A stretch of 64,000 bases of DNA. It comes from Volutella citrinella. Its lineage: Eukaryota > Ascomycota > Sordariomycetes > Hypocreales > Nectriaceae. The DNA is taken from positions 3,844,001 to 3,908,000 of the forward strand of contig JAWZSP010000001.1 of the NCBI GenBank assembly GCA_034401135.1. Reading direction: 5' to 3'. Positions 49,528 to 61,596 of this stretch are shown here, piece after piece. The translations under genes and the position numbers were made by a program. The notes beneath the pieces are model-generated. The model saw nothing but the letters and a program-made list of their open reading frames with translations. It searched no databases and was not told the origin of the DNA. Each line of letters begins with the position of its first letter. Position 1 is the stretch's first letter.

Positions 49528-49817
49528 CTTCACGGCCTGAGATTCCCCTGTGACGTGAAGGTGGACAATAGTGGTGTTTGCCGCTGGTAGCAGTCGGCTG
49601 GAGCTTGGAGCAGTCCGTTCGTGTCTGGGAATACATAGGAGGAAAGAACGTCCTGGCAGCCCGGGAGGCGACGTATATGGAAATTGTTTGCTCAGCGGGT
49701 AAGGGCGACTGTCACGAAGTTACAGCAGGAACGACCCAGGTAGCTCCGCCAGCCTCTACCAACGGGCCCGATGAGCCGCTGTGGTCGCCCTTTATTAGTC
49801 TCCTACTTCCAGACCAA

Positions 49818-50747
49818 TTAAGCCGCCTCAACGCCGTTAGGCCGTGACCTATTGTCGCTCTCTTGCAGAAACCCATTCTCCTTTTGCCTCTCTGTTGCAA
49901 TCCATCCCATGAACAAGTCGACATCCTTGGCGATCTGGCCGGGCACCGCTACCCGTTGCACCCAAGATGGCAGCACCCCACGAGCGTCTGATACCGTCCC
50001 CATTGTCCACTCTATCCGGCCATCTCCAATTTCTCGTACTCGCTCGACGCTGGTGAACGCCCCAGACACAAGACGGCTGGTTTTCTCCTCCTCCCTGTCT
50101 CTTTGCAGCGCAACCTGCGTTACCACAAACTCTTGCCGGCCCTGCGCTGCTGCCGTCATCTGGACTACATGGAAAGATCTCTCTGACAGGGGTGCAGGCA
50201 TTTTGTGGATCGACTTGTCACAGCTCAGGGTTATGTCCGCCCATGTCGTGCCCCCAGCCTCGATCTCAATTCCAGCGCAGTCCCATACTGGGAAGTATGC
50301 AACGGATTTAACCGTAGGCGTGAAGCGTATCTCGGCATCTGCGTGCCTTTTCTTGAAGCAAGTCACAAACTCCTCCCATGATGCCGTGCCTTTCGTGGCC
50401 GAGTTCTCATGGACGCTGCGCCGAAGGGCCCATGTTTCTGCTCGGACCTCTGACTCGGAAACTCCGGGAGGCTGTGAAGATGAATGAATTTGATGAAGGC
50501 AGTTGGCAGATATTACACGCTCGTACATCTGCACAGGGGCTTTCGAGTTGCTGAACGACTTCGCAGGCTTCAGCCGCCAGGGCGAAGCGGAAGTTGCGGC
50601 TTCTGATGGCAACCCATCGAAGACAGGGGCAGCCTCGCGTAGAATGGAAGAGAGAAGGGGAACCAATCCTTCGCCTGTTGTGCCCTCCGCCGGAAGTTGC
50701 GAGGCGTTCAGCCCCCATAGCCGAATCAGAGGTCCGACATCGTCCAT
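49818..50747 (-). CDS. DUF3074 START-like domain protein
   Basis: Intronless, 309 aa. After a variable N-terminus, the core has the DUF3074 pattern: W.LRRSVHENSATKGTASWEEF, then AYFPVWDCAGIEIEAGG, DITLSCDKSIHKMPAPLSERSFHVVQ and a C-terminal GRIEWTMGTVSDARG strand with VDLFMGWIA. DUF3074 belongs to the START/Bet v 1-like superfamily, whose members enclose a hydrophobic ligand such as a lipid or sterol. No ligand is known for this protein. It lies 552 bp from the sterol demethylase CYP51 on the same strand, which is suggestive but not evidence of shared function. There is no signal peptide or membrane span. Confidence 0.78.
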   Translation of the reverse strand: MDDVGPLIRLWGLNASQLPAEGTTGEGLVPLLSSILREAAPVFDGLPSEAATSASPWRLKPAKSFSNSKAPVQMYERVISANCLHQIHSSSQPPGVSESEVRAETWALRRSVHENSATKGTASWEEFVTCFKKRHADAEIRFTPTVKSVAYFPVWDCAGIEIEAGGTTWADITLSCDKSIHKMPAPLSERSFHVVQMTAAAQGRQEFVVTQVALQRDREEEKTSRLVSGAFTSVERVREIGDGRIEWTMGTVSDARGVLPSWVQRVAVPGQIAKDVDLFMGWIATERQKENGFLQESDNRSRPNGVEAA

Positions 50748-51299
50748 TGTATCGATTTGTGTCTTTGCGCGTGGTGAGTAGTCATCCAGTTTGCCGCGAA
50801 TTACGGTCCAGATTGGTTTGCGGGGATGAGATTGGCAGCCAGGGTTCCGAGCAGGTCTTTCAAAGCAGAGCCTTTGGTCGAGGACTGATTTATTTGGGAT
50901 TCAGGATTTATGACTAGGGGTCGTCATTGTCGTCATCCGCATTAACTTAGATAGGCTCCAACATTAGTGGGGGCAGGGTGACTATGTGACTAGGTTGGCA
51001 CCTGAGTTTGCGACAGCTAGCTGAAACGGTTGCAAGTAGTCTACCACCTAAGTTAGAATACCAGAGCTGTCACCGCACAGGAGGGCCCTAGACCGTGTTT
51101 TGACGTCTATCGTATTAGAAATGAATATGGCGTTTGCCGTGGCCGCATATGTCGGCATCGCGGCTCTAGTCTTTAATTCCCCCAGGTCATTACACTAGCA
51201 ACTCCACTACACCCCAGTCGCCAGTGATAGGTAAGTATATACAGGTTTGGCAAAGTTCCATATTTCCTCTCACTCACACAGCCACTCGCGGAACCGTCT
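50748..51299. other. Intergenic region (DUF3074 promoter / CYP51 3' end)
   Basis: 552 bp between tandem minus-strand genes. No open frame or structured element is supported. Confidence 0.55.
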
Positions 51300-53059
<1,760 letters not shown>

Positions 53060-53100
53060 GATGCTGGGCTCGGCGGGAGGAGGAGGGAGCCAGGTGTGGT

Positions 53101-53124
53101 TTCGATTCAGCTGCTCAGTTTTCG
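53101..53124 (-). promoter_or_regulatory. Paired CGAA motifs close to the CYP51 start
   Basis: On the CYP51 strand, CGAA occurs at 53124-53121 and again at 53104-53101, 42-65 bp upstream of the ATG. The FgSR sterol regulator of Fusarium is reported to bind CGAA repeats in ergosterol-gene promoters. A site this close to the ATG may lie in the leader, so confidence is low. Confidence 0.3.
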
Positions 53125-53440
53125 AGGGACAGACTGGAGCACGGATTGGCGCGTATGAGGAGGGAGGGAGAGGGCTGAAAAGAAAACCGTCCTTGTCCCA
53201 ATTGAAAAGCGGTGCTCGGGAGCTTGCAATTCGAATCTGGAAGAGGTAGAGAGGACTGGACAAGAAAGCGACTGGCGAAGGAGATTAACTGATATGTAAT
53301 TGCCCACCGTCTCTTTTTTTCCCGCCAGGGGTGGGTGGGGGAGAAGGCAGGAGGAGGGACGGGCCCACCCTCGGCCGGCACTGTTGTTGACACCAGATCC
53401 GAGAAGAAAAGTACCGGGCATCCAGAGGCGAGGTGCCTGG

Positions 53441-53450
53441 TCACCACCCA
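53441..53450 (+). promoter_or_regulatory. SREBP-like TCACCACCCA upstream of CYP51
   Basis: TCACCACCCA at 53441-53450 lies about 390 bp upstream of the CYP51 ATG and within a short dyad (CCTGG-N7-CCAGG). It resembles sterol regulatory elements but departs from the usual RTCAYSCCAY pattern, so it is only a candidate. Confidence 0.2.
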
Positions 53451-53631
53451 GGCGGTGTGGTGTACTGGAAGGTTCCCCTGTGCTACAGGTGCAGAGGTTG
53501 ATGGGCCCCGCTGAACGGATCTTTTTTACTGGGCACCCTCGCCTGTCAGGTCAACGTGTGTGGCCCACCGACGCGTCCCCTCGCAAGCTTCCTGTCGCCT
53601 GTGCCTGGCAGTCGCAGATCTGGCGGCTACT

Positions 53632-53641
53632 TTCGTATTCG
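53632..53641 (-). promoter_or_regulatory. Tight CGAATACGAA repeat upstream of CYP51
   Basis: On the CYP51 strand this reads CGAATACGAA, two CGAA units 2 nt apart, about 575 bp upstream of the ATG. The arrangement matches the double-CGAA description of FgSR sites better than the pair near the start codon. Confidence 0.35.
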
Positions 53642-55427
53642 CATCGGAGCTAATCGCCCACGCCCACGCCCCCCTCAGCACCCTAATCAGCCGCTGCATG
53701 GTGCCAGAACCCATGGAGCCAGATCTACGGGCGATGCCGCCGCGACCCTGGGGCTCGCCGCCGCCCAGGCGTCAAAATGCACAAGAATGTCCTGGCGAGT
53801 GGCGTGATGAAATGTCAGCAGCCGTCGTGATTGGGCTCGCCAGCAACTGGATATTTGTCTTTGTCGACAATATTTTCACTGCCCCCTTACTAGCAGGTCA
53901 ATTGGCGAGCTGTGCACACTTCACTTGATGTCTGCTACCGTACCTAGGTAATACTACGTAGCACTGTACGTACATTCCCCTTTCTGCGCATCTGCCACCG
54001 GCCTGATTGGCTCGTCTGCCAATCCGAATAAGAACGCGATTCGTCAACTCCAACGACCATCGTCCTCAAGCCAGCACCGCCCGCTTGGTGCCATGACATG
54101 ACGCCTTTTTAAGTTTCTTTGCCACTGATGTCGGAGGTAAGGTACTACTTATGGAGTCCTTTTTTGTCGTCGCGTACGATGTCAGGATCGCACAGGCCGT
54201 AGATGGTAATGCCTCCCCATCTGCCGCCTGCGAATCCCGATCCCTGTGATAATAAGACCACTTTGGCCATTGGATAATTAAGGTCAAAAATTTGCCTGGG
54301 GACTGCTAATCCCCGTCATGAGATTCCCCCAGACTCAGCAAGGATTTGGTATGGAGTAGATTCACCATTTTCAACATTATCCCATCAATCGCGACGATCA
54401 ATGAGCCAGAACATGGCAACACAAAGACGATGACACAAGAGGGCAACAACTCGGATTCTTTTTCAATTCTCGCCTCTCCGGCCAGCCACTAGTTAGTTGC
54501 TACAGATGGCACAGTAATATCGGCCTCCATGCCCTGTGTTGCCTCATACGGCCTCGTCCAGCCACCCTGGAAGCCGGGCTGGCCTGGTCATCAAAGCCTC
54601 GGGTCCCTCCGATCAGATCAGTGGCCATCCATGCCTGGCGGCTCCCTCCCCACGTCCCCGATCGGAGACTGGACCTCCCCCGTATTCGCTCCGGGGCCCA
54701 GTCCCGCCTTCGCCCGGTCCCCCGACCTGGACACCCGGCCGGCCCTACGGCTCCGAGCATCCATCGGCTGGGTCCTCTTCTGGCCAGCCTCCCGGCGTTC
54801 CACGGACCATGGTCTGTCATCTGCCTCCGTCACGCTCTCTATTTCAGCCCAAACCAGCAAATTCTATTTAACTCGACAATACACAGTAATGAGTAGCACC
54901 CTGTGATCTGACCATCGGCCAGAAGCCCGCGGAACAGTGCCACTAGGGCTCCATTTCTCGTGCCCCATCAATTGTCTCATGGCAGTCGTGTTCCTGAGAC
55001 ACCAGGAGCAGACTGCTTATCGACTGCACTCGATGCTCACGCAAGTAGACTGCAGCGCTCATATTTTTATGACTTTCTTTGTCCTACTTTCGCTAACTTT
55101 AGCAATGTGAATAGCTGGGTGACTCCTGGCCAAAAACCTTAGAAAATGCATGCCAAAGACAATCCAACCTCCCGTTTAGAAATTTCAAACTATAACTCGC
55201 CAAAATGGTCCCGCCGCCTTTAAAAAATGACAGTTTCAACAACGCCAGCATTGGTTCTCCCGCCTCGACCGTGGGTGTTCGTTGGTTCGTTGATATATCA
55301 TGACCATATACTTATCAACTCGTCAGTGCCAAACACTGCTCCAACCAGGGTTCTCCGGCCCTCCTGCATCGGATTCCCGTTGCAGGACAGATGTGATATC
55401 ATCGCGGGTAGGAAAAACTCTGGTGGT

Positions 55428-56711
55428 CTATGCGACCATGCTCTTGCCCACCACTCCCCACTTAATCTTCCGCAGGCCGCTTCCCGAGGACCTGATGACT
55501 TCGTGGCCGCAGGACGTTGTATCGTTTACGCTCCCCACGCTGCCCACGCTAGCGGCCAGCGCCTCCTGCTTTCCAACCTCACGGCCGAGCACGTATCCTG
55601 CGCCAAAACCGACCACGGATACGAGTACCACAACGCCTGCGCTGACAACCCAGGTCAGGAGGGTGGGCGACATGAGGGCCTCCTCTGACATCTGTGCCGT
55701 CTTCTTTTTCTTTGCAGCTCGCGGCGCCATGCCAGGAGCGGAGCAGTGTTTGGCCCCCTTCTCGGTGGCGACTGCGGCAACTCCCCCGCGGGAGACGGAC
55801 CGCGCGGGCGAGCCCCGTTTGCGGGGCGGGGATGAGGTCGGGGTCTGAGCCCGTTGGGCCCGTGTCCGCTCCGCGTCCAACTCCGACTCTGGAACGAGAC
55901 GAAACTCGACAGGCTGGTTACTCGGGCCCACTCCCGTGCTGGCCGCCCTGTGAGCCTCCACCTCATCCTTGGACTTTGGAAGACCTCGAGCTGCGGCAGC
56001 GCACGACAGGAGAGTCGTCAGCGACGCTCTCAAGGCGGCGTCGTTCTCCTCGCGCACGGTGGGCGACATGAAGTTGGGCGCGGCGCGTGACGCCGCCCGT
56101 TGGGAGAAGGAAGGCCGCGTAAAGCCACTGTGGGGGTGAGGGTGAGAGACGGGCGACGAGATGGAATGACTTCGTTGGGGTACATGCGAGGGAGGGTGTG
56201 AGAAGGCATTCGGTTGGGGCTGGAAGACGGGTTGATCGCTCGCTCGCCCAAGCGCCGTGACGTTGTCGCCATCTGAATCGTTGTCCGACTCCGCCTCGAT
56301 TTCTTCCTCGGAGGGGTGGAGGTTCTCCGCCGAGCTGGATAGCATACGATCATCCTCGCTCTCGCTTTCGTCGTATTCTTCCTGGCTCATCGTGCCGGGG
56401 GTATGGATGGCGGTCTGTTGCTGGGGGAGAGGTCGTGTACTCGGGTGTAAGCGCCGTCGCCTCTGATAGGGACCGCCAACCCGCAAGCCGGCTGTAACTA
56501 TTTCATCGCCGATACTCGAGAGGGACGACGATGATGGCTGGGAAGACACCTCTACCCACGACTCTAAGCTGTCGTTAGTCGTCAACTCCGGGGCTGGCTG
56601 GGCAGGCAACAAACCATCGAAACGCCGTTGTTGCGGCAGCCCGGGGCTGGACTGCGCCGCGGCTCGCGACACTCTGCTCCCCTGCCAACTCTGACTGGCC
56701 TGCTCGCTCAT
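55428..56711 (-). CDS. C-terminally anchored membrane protein with Atg8-interacting-type motif, candidate autophagy receptor
   Basis: Intronless, 427 aa; no family recognised with certainty. The N-terminal 340 residues are disordered and rich in Ser, Pro and acidic residues, with acidic serine tracts (YDESESEDDRMLSSSAENLH). At 52-55 is WVEV, preceded by acidic residues (NDSLESWVEVSS), which fits the W-x-x-[LIV] Atg8-interacting motif. One strong membrane span at about 351-375 (LLTWVVSAGVVVLVSVVGFGAGYVLG) is followed by a tail of about 50 residues. A basic stretch (APRAAKKKKTAQ) precedes the span. This layout, an N-terminal AIM in a disordered region plus a C-terminal anchor, is that of mitophagy receptors such as Atg32 and fission yeast Atg43. 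That role is inference. Confidence 0.6.
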   Translation of the reverse strand: MSEQASQSWQGSRVSRAAAQSSPGLPQQRRFDGLLPAQPAPELTTNDSLESWVEVSSQPSSSSLSSIGDEIVTAGLRVGGPYQRRRRLHPSTRPLPQQQTAIHTPGTMSQEEYDESESEDDRMLSSSAENLHPSEEEIEAESDNDSDGDNVTALGRASDQPVFQPQPNAFSHPPSHVPQRSHSISSPVSHPHPHSGFTRPSFSQRAASRAAPNFMSPTVREENDAALRASLTTLLSCAAAARGLPKSKDEVEAHRAASTGVGPSNQPVEFRLVPESELDAERTRAQRAQTPTSSPPRKRGSPARSVSRGGVAAVATEKGAKHCSAPGMAPRAAKKKKTAQMSEEALMSPTLLTWVVSAGVVVLVSVVGFGAGYVLGREVGKQEALAASVGSVGSVNDTTSCGHEVIRSSGSGLRKIKWGVVGKSMVA

Positions 56712-58722
56712 GGTGACGCTGTTTCGCCGGATAAAGGATATTAAGAAAAGAAGAAAAGGGCTACGGGGGATGCTTCAAGAAGGCAGCGTGATGGGTGCAA
56801 CACAATAACTGACTTCCCAGGCGTGCCGAACCAGGCCAAGTGACAACGCACCAAGGGGCGGGTGGTTGTTGTAGATCGCAACCCCGCTTATCACACGACA
56901 GGCTGTACGACAGGGAACCGCGGCTTGCGATAACGGGAAGAGACCGACTTCGAGGCTGTAAGATGAGGGGGAGAAAGGAAGAGTCAAGTTGGAAAAAAGG
57001 ATGCTTGGGAGGAGGAGCACCAAAAAAAAAGGAGGCTGTGATGTGAAGGCTGACACGGCACAGCGAAGTCGGGGCTGCCTGGGTCAGTGTGCGAGGGACG
57101 GATGTCGCTGCATATTGTCGTTTGCGACGCTTTGTTGAAGGCACGAGAGCACGCCAACTCGCACATCGATAACGGACGAGTACAGGTACGTGACGCAATG
57201 GTGGAGACAGTGCGAGCGCATCACGCGCCGACGTCAGGATGCCACCGCCCGCCGCGCTAAAGTGGTTTCAAAAGCATGGACGGCCCATTGTGCGCCGTGC
57301 TAGCGCCGCTGTCAGTGACTGTCAGTGTCCTCGTAACCATGACGAAGGTGTCGATCCGCACTGTGTCGTCCCGCAGGCTGGGGGCGGTGTGATTCTGTCC
57401 CCTTGTACCTCTACTTGGTGCCCCGCGCCGGTTCAGGTGGTTTCCCAACGCCTCCGAGCAAGAAAGACGGGTCATGGGCCCAGGAGCACAAAGGGCGGGG
57501 TTGCCCAGACCAGTTCGCAGAGCCCATTCATTCATGGTCTGTCGAATGGGCGCAGTAGTGTCCGGGCGCGCGTCGGCCTTCACTCCATGAAGGCAGCGCA
57601 TCTGGCCTTATCGATCTGGCTGCGCAGCCTCATCTGGGCACGCGTCATGGACGGACAGTCACCACCTCTCCTTTTCCACAGAAGATATCCCGGCGTGGCG
57701 CGTAAACGCTCCCGCCCGCTGCTCTGAAATCGTCGCATGGGATGATGCCAGCGCAGTCGACTCTGGGCGCATCCTAGGGGCTACCAAGGCTACCTATCGC
57801 GCTGGATATCTCACGCGCACGTCTCAGACATCACAACCACCCACACTGCCAACACGCTAGATCCCAGGCCCGCCGATTTGATAGGCAGGCAGCCGGCGCT
57901 AGGCTGCATTTGCATGCGGGCCGTTGGGCTGAGCACATCATTCCGCCGTTCGATCGAGGCGCATCCGTTGCCTCCTGAACAGCTGACCTCCGTCTGAATG
58001 GTTCGACCCTTTGCTCATTGACATAGACACACAAGAGACTCGCATGAACATGTGACGTCATCAACGAAAGAGAAAAATATGTATGTTAAGATCGAAAAAC
58101 AGTTTAGACTTTTATTACGCCTCTCTATGGATATAAACGGACATCTGGCCTTGGGTCATCGCAAGTACGGGGTATACCTACAGACTTGGAAGGAAAAACA
58201 AAGTTAGGGACGCCGATCAAGCAAAACATACGGGGTTGTACACAGTTGTGGGTGGTGGTCGATAGTATGGTGTTGGCCGATCCGGAGATCAGGCCCCATA
58301 CAGATACGTTAGAAAAGCCCCCCGGACCCTCAGAAGTCATCGCACGAACCAGGTTGGTCCACTCGTCAAGTGCCTCGAAGAGGTTCGTTGACAAATTTCG
58401 TCCCAAAAAGCCGTCAAATCCCTCGGAAGCCCACGTGGTAACCTGTCAGAGTATGACAGGCGATTTCTCTCAGCCCAGCGTCAAAAAGCCAGCACGCGCT
58501 TGGTTCAATGAACGGCGCATATCGAAGCCACGAGCCCACGGTACCCAAGTGTTTAAGTGCCCTCAGTCTGCCTCGGAGATCCGAAGCGTAGTCTCTCAAA
58601 GCCCACATAGCTCCATTGAGGAGCCACCCAACCGATTTTGAAATGACAGCCCACAAAGCCCACTGGAAAAAGGCAAACCCGTCATGGGAGCCTTGAGATC
58701 CATCGCAAAGAAGGATCCGCGC
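56712..58722. other. Gene-poor stretch between the 55.4-56.7 kb gene and NSR1
   Basis: 2 kb. The left 400 bp are the leader and promoter of the 56711 gene and the right 600 bp the NSR1 3' UTR. Open frames at 57239-57727 (plus) and 58125-58656 (minus) lack domains and continuity and are not called. Confidence 0.5.
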
Positions 58723-60328
58723 TTAGTCAAAGGAGATCTTGGTGCCGGAGTAGCCACCACCACCGCCTCCACGGCCGCCGAAGCCACCACGTCCACCGCG
58801 GCCACCACCACGGCCACCGAAGCCGCCGCCGCCGCCGCCGCGACCGAAACCACCACGACCGCCACCACGGCCACCACCACGGCCGCCGAAGCCACCACGA
58901 CCGCCGCCCTGCTGGGGGGGGCGAGCACTGGCAAAGTCCAGGCGCACACTTCGGGACATGCGTCCGTTGCCGATGGAGGCGCCGTTCTTGGCCTCGAGGG
59001 CACTCTTGGCCTCCTCGACGGAGTTGAAGCTGATGTATCCGAAGCCCTTGAGGTTACCGGTGTCACTGATATTTGTTAGGCCAGAACTAGGTATAGTTTT
59101 AGGTAATAAACAGGCAACTTACGGGTCGGTGGGGAGTCGAACGCTGGCGACAGGGGCGACCTCGCCGAAGAACTCTCGGACAGTATCCTGGTCAACATCG
59201 AAGGGAAGGTTGCCGACGAAGAGAGTATCACTCTCAGGGCTGACAGTGTCACCGTGTCGCTTGGCACGGTCAGCAGCGCGGTCCCGGTTGTTGCCCTCGG
59301 CAGGCTTGGCGTTGGCGTAGTCGAGGTTGAGAGCACGGCCGTCGAGCTCAAAGCCGTTCATAGCCTCGTAGGCCTTGGTGGCGCTGGCGCCATCGCTGAA
59401 GTCGACATAGCCGAAGCCACGGCTGCGACCAGACTCGCGCTCAGTGACAACACGGGCGCTAACGAGGCCGCCGAACTCCTTGAAAGCCTCGTAGAGAGCG
59501 GAGTCGTCGATGTTCCAGCTCAAGCTGCCGGCGAAGAGGGTGGTGGCCTCATCGGTCTTGGTCTTCTTGGGGGCAGCCTCGATGTCATCCTCAGCCTTGC
59601 GCTTCTTGGAGGGAGCCTCAGCCTTCTCGGCCTCGGACTCGGACTCATCAGAGTCGTCGCTGTCATCAGAGTCATCGGAATCGGAATCGGCATCAGAGTC
59701 CTAAGTAAACGGTTAGAATTGCTGCTATGTTCGATTTGATATAGAATGAACGAACCTTCTCAGCAGCCTTAGCGGCAGGCTTCTCGTCCTCACTCTCCTC
59801 GTCAGAGTCAGACTCGGAATCAGAGGAATCAGCCTTGGCGGCAGCCTTGGCAGCTCCGTTGGTCTTGGGCTTGGCCTCCTCCTCGGAGTCGCTGTCATCG
59901 GAGTCATCAGAGTCATCAGAGTCGCTGGAGTCGGCGTCGGCCTTGACGGCAGCGCCGGCATCCTCAGACTCGGAGTCGGAGTCAGACTCGCTCTCGGACT
60001 CGGACTCAGGCTCAGGGGCCTTGGCCTTGGCCTTTCCATTCACAGCCTTCTTGGTGGGCTTCTCGTCCTCGGAAGACTCAGAGTCGGAAGAGTCCTCAGT
60101 CTCGCTCTCGGACTCCTCCTCGGAGGAGTCAGAGGACTCGGGCTCGGGCTTCTTGGACTTCTTCTTGGACTCCTTCTCCTTGACGACCTTCTTAGCAGCG
60201 GCCTTGGCCAGCTCCTTGGACTTGGCCTTGGGGGTCTGCGAGGCCTTGGTGACACCGCCGGCCTTGACGCTGGCCAGAGGCTCAGAGGCCTTGACCTTCT
60301 TGGTATCCTTGGTCTTTGACTTGGCCAT
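58723..60328 (-). CDS. NSR1: Nucleolin-like ribosome biogenesis protein (Nsr1/Gar2)
   Basis: Nucleolar protein required for pre-rRNA processing and 18S rRNA production. Exons in transcript order: 60328-59756, 59700-59123, 59065-58723, giving 497 aa. A Lys-rich start (MAKSKTKDTKKVKASE) is followed by long Ser/Asp/Glu tracts, the nucleolin-type acidic region and likely CK2 target. RRM1 begins at TTLFAGSLSWNIDDSALYEA with RNP1 SRGFGYVDF, and RRM2 at TLFVGNLPFDVDQDTVREFF with RNP1 LKGFGYISF, split by intron 2. The C-terminus is an RGG/GGRGG-repeat domain of about 60 residues, a typical arginine-methylation target. The acidic tracts are encoded by repeats of GAG, GAC and TCC triplets. It is divergent from NUO-12.3. 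Confidence 0.94.
58740..58925 (-). repeat. GGC/GGT-rich repeat coding for the NSR1 RGG domain
   Basis: A degenerate triplet repeat (ccaccacgg-type units on the plus strand) that codes for the Gly/Arg-rich C-terminus of NSR1. It is in-frame protein repeat, not a separate element. Confidence 0.7.
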
Positions 60329-60745
60329 TGTGTATTATTGTGGTTTCGTACTGATAAAAGTTGAAAAGAATGCAGTAGAATGGGGGGAGTACTGGAAAGG
60401 CTTGCCAGATAAGAGGACTTGGGGCGGCTTTTAAGCTGGAGGCTGGGCCTACGCGCGCTCAGCAGATTTTTTTTTTTTTACCGCCGGTCAAATTGTGGGG
60501 TTGGCAAAAGCGGTGAGGCAGTATGGAGCAGGTGCTGTCAGACAGGGAAGGTGGTGTGGCTAGCCCATGCGTGCCTGAGAAATCAGGTGGCACCTCATTG
60601 GACATCCATCAATAGAGCTCAAGCTACTGACGGCAGGTTGTCGAGATCGAGTCCAATTCAGTCTACCATTGACGACGCACCGTTCGCTGCCTTCCGAGCG
60701 ATCCAATCCCAAAGCCGGTTTCGAAGCTCGACTACTACCGCCACC
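60329..60745. promoter_or_regulatory. Shared divergent promoter, NSR1 (-) and NUO-12.3 (+)
   Basis: 417 bp between divergent ATGs. It contains a 12-bp T tract at about 60468-60479 and a CCAAT box near 60701. The two genes serve ribosome biogenesis and respiration, so co-regulation by growth rate is possible. Confidence 0.5.
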
Positions 60746-61190
60746 ATGCCTACTCCCGAGTCCGAACAGTTCAAGTCCCAGAAGCCCTCGGTGCCTCCCA
60801 CCTTCAATGGCGTGGACTTTGACGACACCAAGGCGTTCAAGGCTGCTGAGGATGCCATTATTCGGGAGCAATGGGTCGGAGCCATGATGACCCGCCTCGT
60901 TGGCGAGGAGTTGGGCAAGTGCTATCAGCGCGAGGGTGTCAACCACCTGGAGAACTGCGGCCACCTCCGAGGTTTGTCTACCAGGGAGGCTTTTCTACAT
61001 TACCTCCAATTCGCTAACCCCGCGTCCACCAGAGCGATATCTCCAGCTTCTCAAGACGAACAAGATCAAGGGTACCAAGTTCATTCAGCAGAACTACGTG
61101 GAGCAGAAGGACCAGGAGCTTGACCTTGCCGCCAAGGTCCACCCCAGTGACAAGATCGCCAAGATGAACCAGGCGCGGTTCTCTTCTTAA
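60746..61190 (+). CDS. nuo-12.3: NADH:ubiquinone oxidoreductase 12.3 kDa subunit (NDUFB10/PDSW type)
   Basis: Accessory subunit of mitochondrial complex I membrane arm. Exons 60746-60971 and 61033-61190 give 127 aa. It closely matches the Neurospora 12.3 kDa subunit pattern: MPTPESEQFKSQKPSVPPTF, then DAIIREQWVGAMMTRLVGEE and KCYQREGVNHLENCGHLRER. The two Cys in KCYQREGVNHLENC are the conserved pair that supports intermembrane-space folding. The junction at CTC CGA G / AG CGA restores the HLRERYLQLL segment. No cleavable presequence is seen, as expected for this subunit. The C-terminal extension after IQQNY is Lys/Gln-rich. Confidence 0.93.
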
Positions 61191-61596
61191 ACCCAGGACT
61201 GAATGCACTTCGAACTGGATATTTTGCGAATGGGATATTGCTTTGGACGAGCTGGGGCCTTCTAGATGCGAGGGAATTAAGGGCTGGACGGGAGCATGGC
61301 ATTTTGCGCCGTCACAACCTCGGTCCATGGATGACACTGAGAAATCACCTGGACCCTGTATGACTGTGTATATATCAAGAAGCAATGAAACAAAACTCAA
61401 CCACTGCCCCTTTCAATGCTTTCCGGTCGTCTCGTCGACGCCTGTCGATTTTTTGTCCTCGGCCGGTCGCGAGGCTGACAATTGGCACTTTCCGGTGCTC
61501 TGATTGGCCCATTCCATTTTAGGCCCATCTCCAAAATTCTGCGCAGCTCATTAGCGCTTCTCCAGAACACCTCACTACACCTACCACGGATTCGCC
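61191..61596. other. Intergenic region (NUO-12.3 / mL54)
   Basis: 406 bp between two tandem genes that both encode mitochondrial proteins. It holds a 3' UTR and the mL54 promoter; nothing else is supported. Confidence 0.55.

Larger units (their letters stand above)
53060..55427. other. CYP51 upstream region and gene-poor stretch
   Basis: About 2.4 kb between the CYP51 start and the stop of the next minus-strand gene. It contains candidate sterol-regulator sites (listed separately) and a cluster of palindromes at 53941-53972. Open frames are short and unsupported. Confidence 0.5.

Noticed and set aside
57239..57727. 162-codon open frame on the plus strand
   Set aside because: Low protein-like character, no domain and no conserved motif.
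58125..58656. Two minus-strand frames just after the NSR1 stop
   Set aside because: They lie in the probable NSR1 3' UTR, shift frame relative to each other and match nothing.
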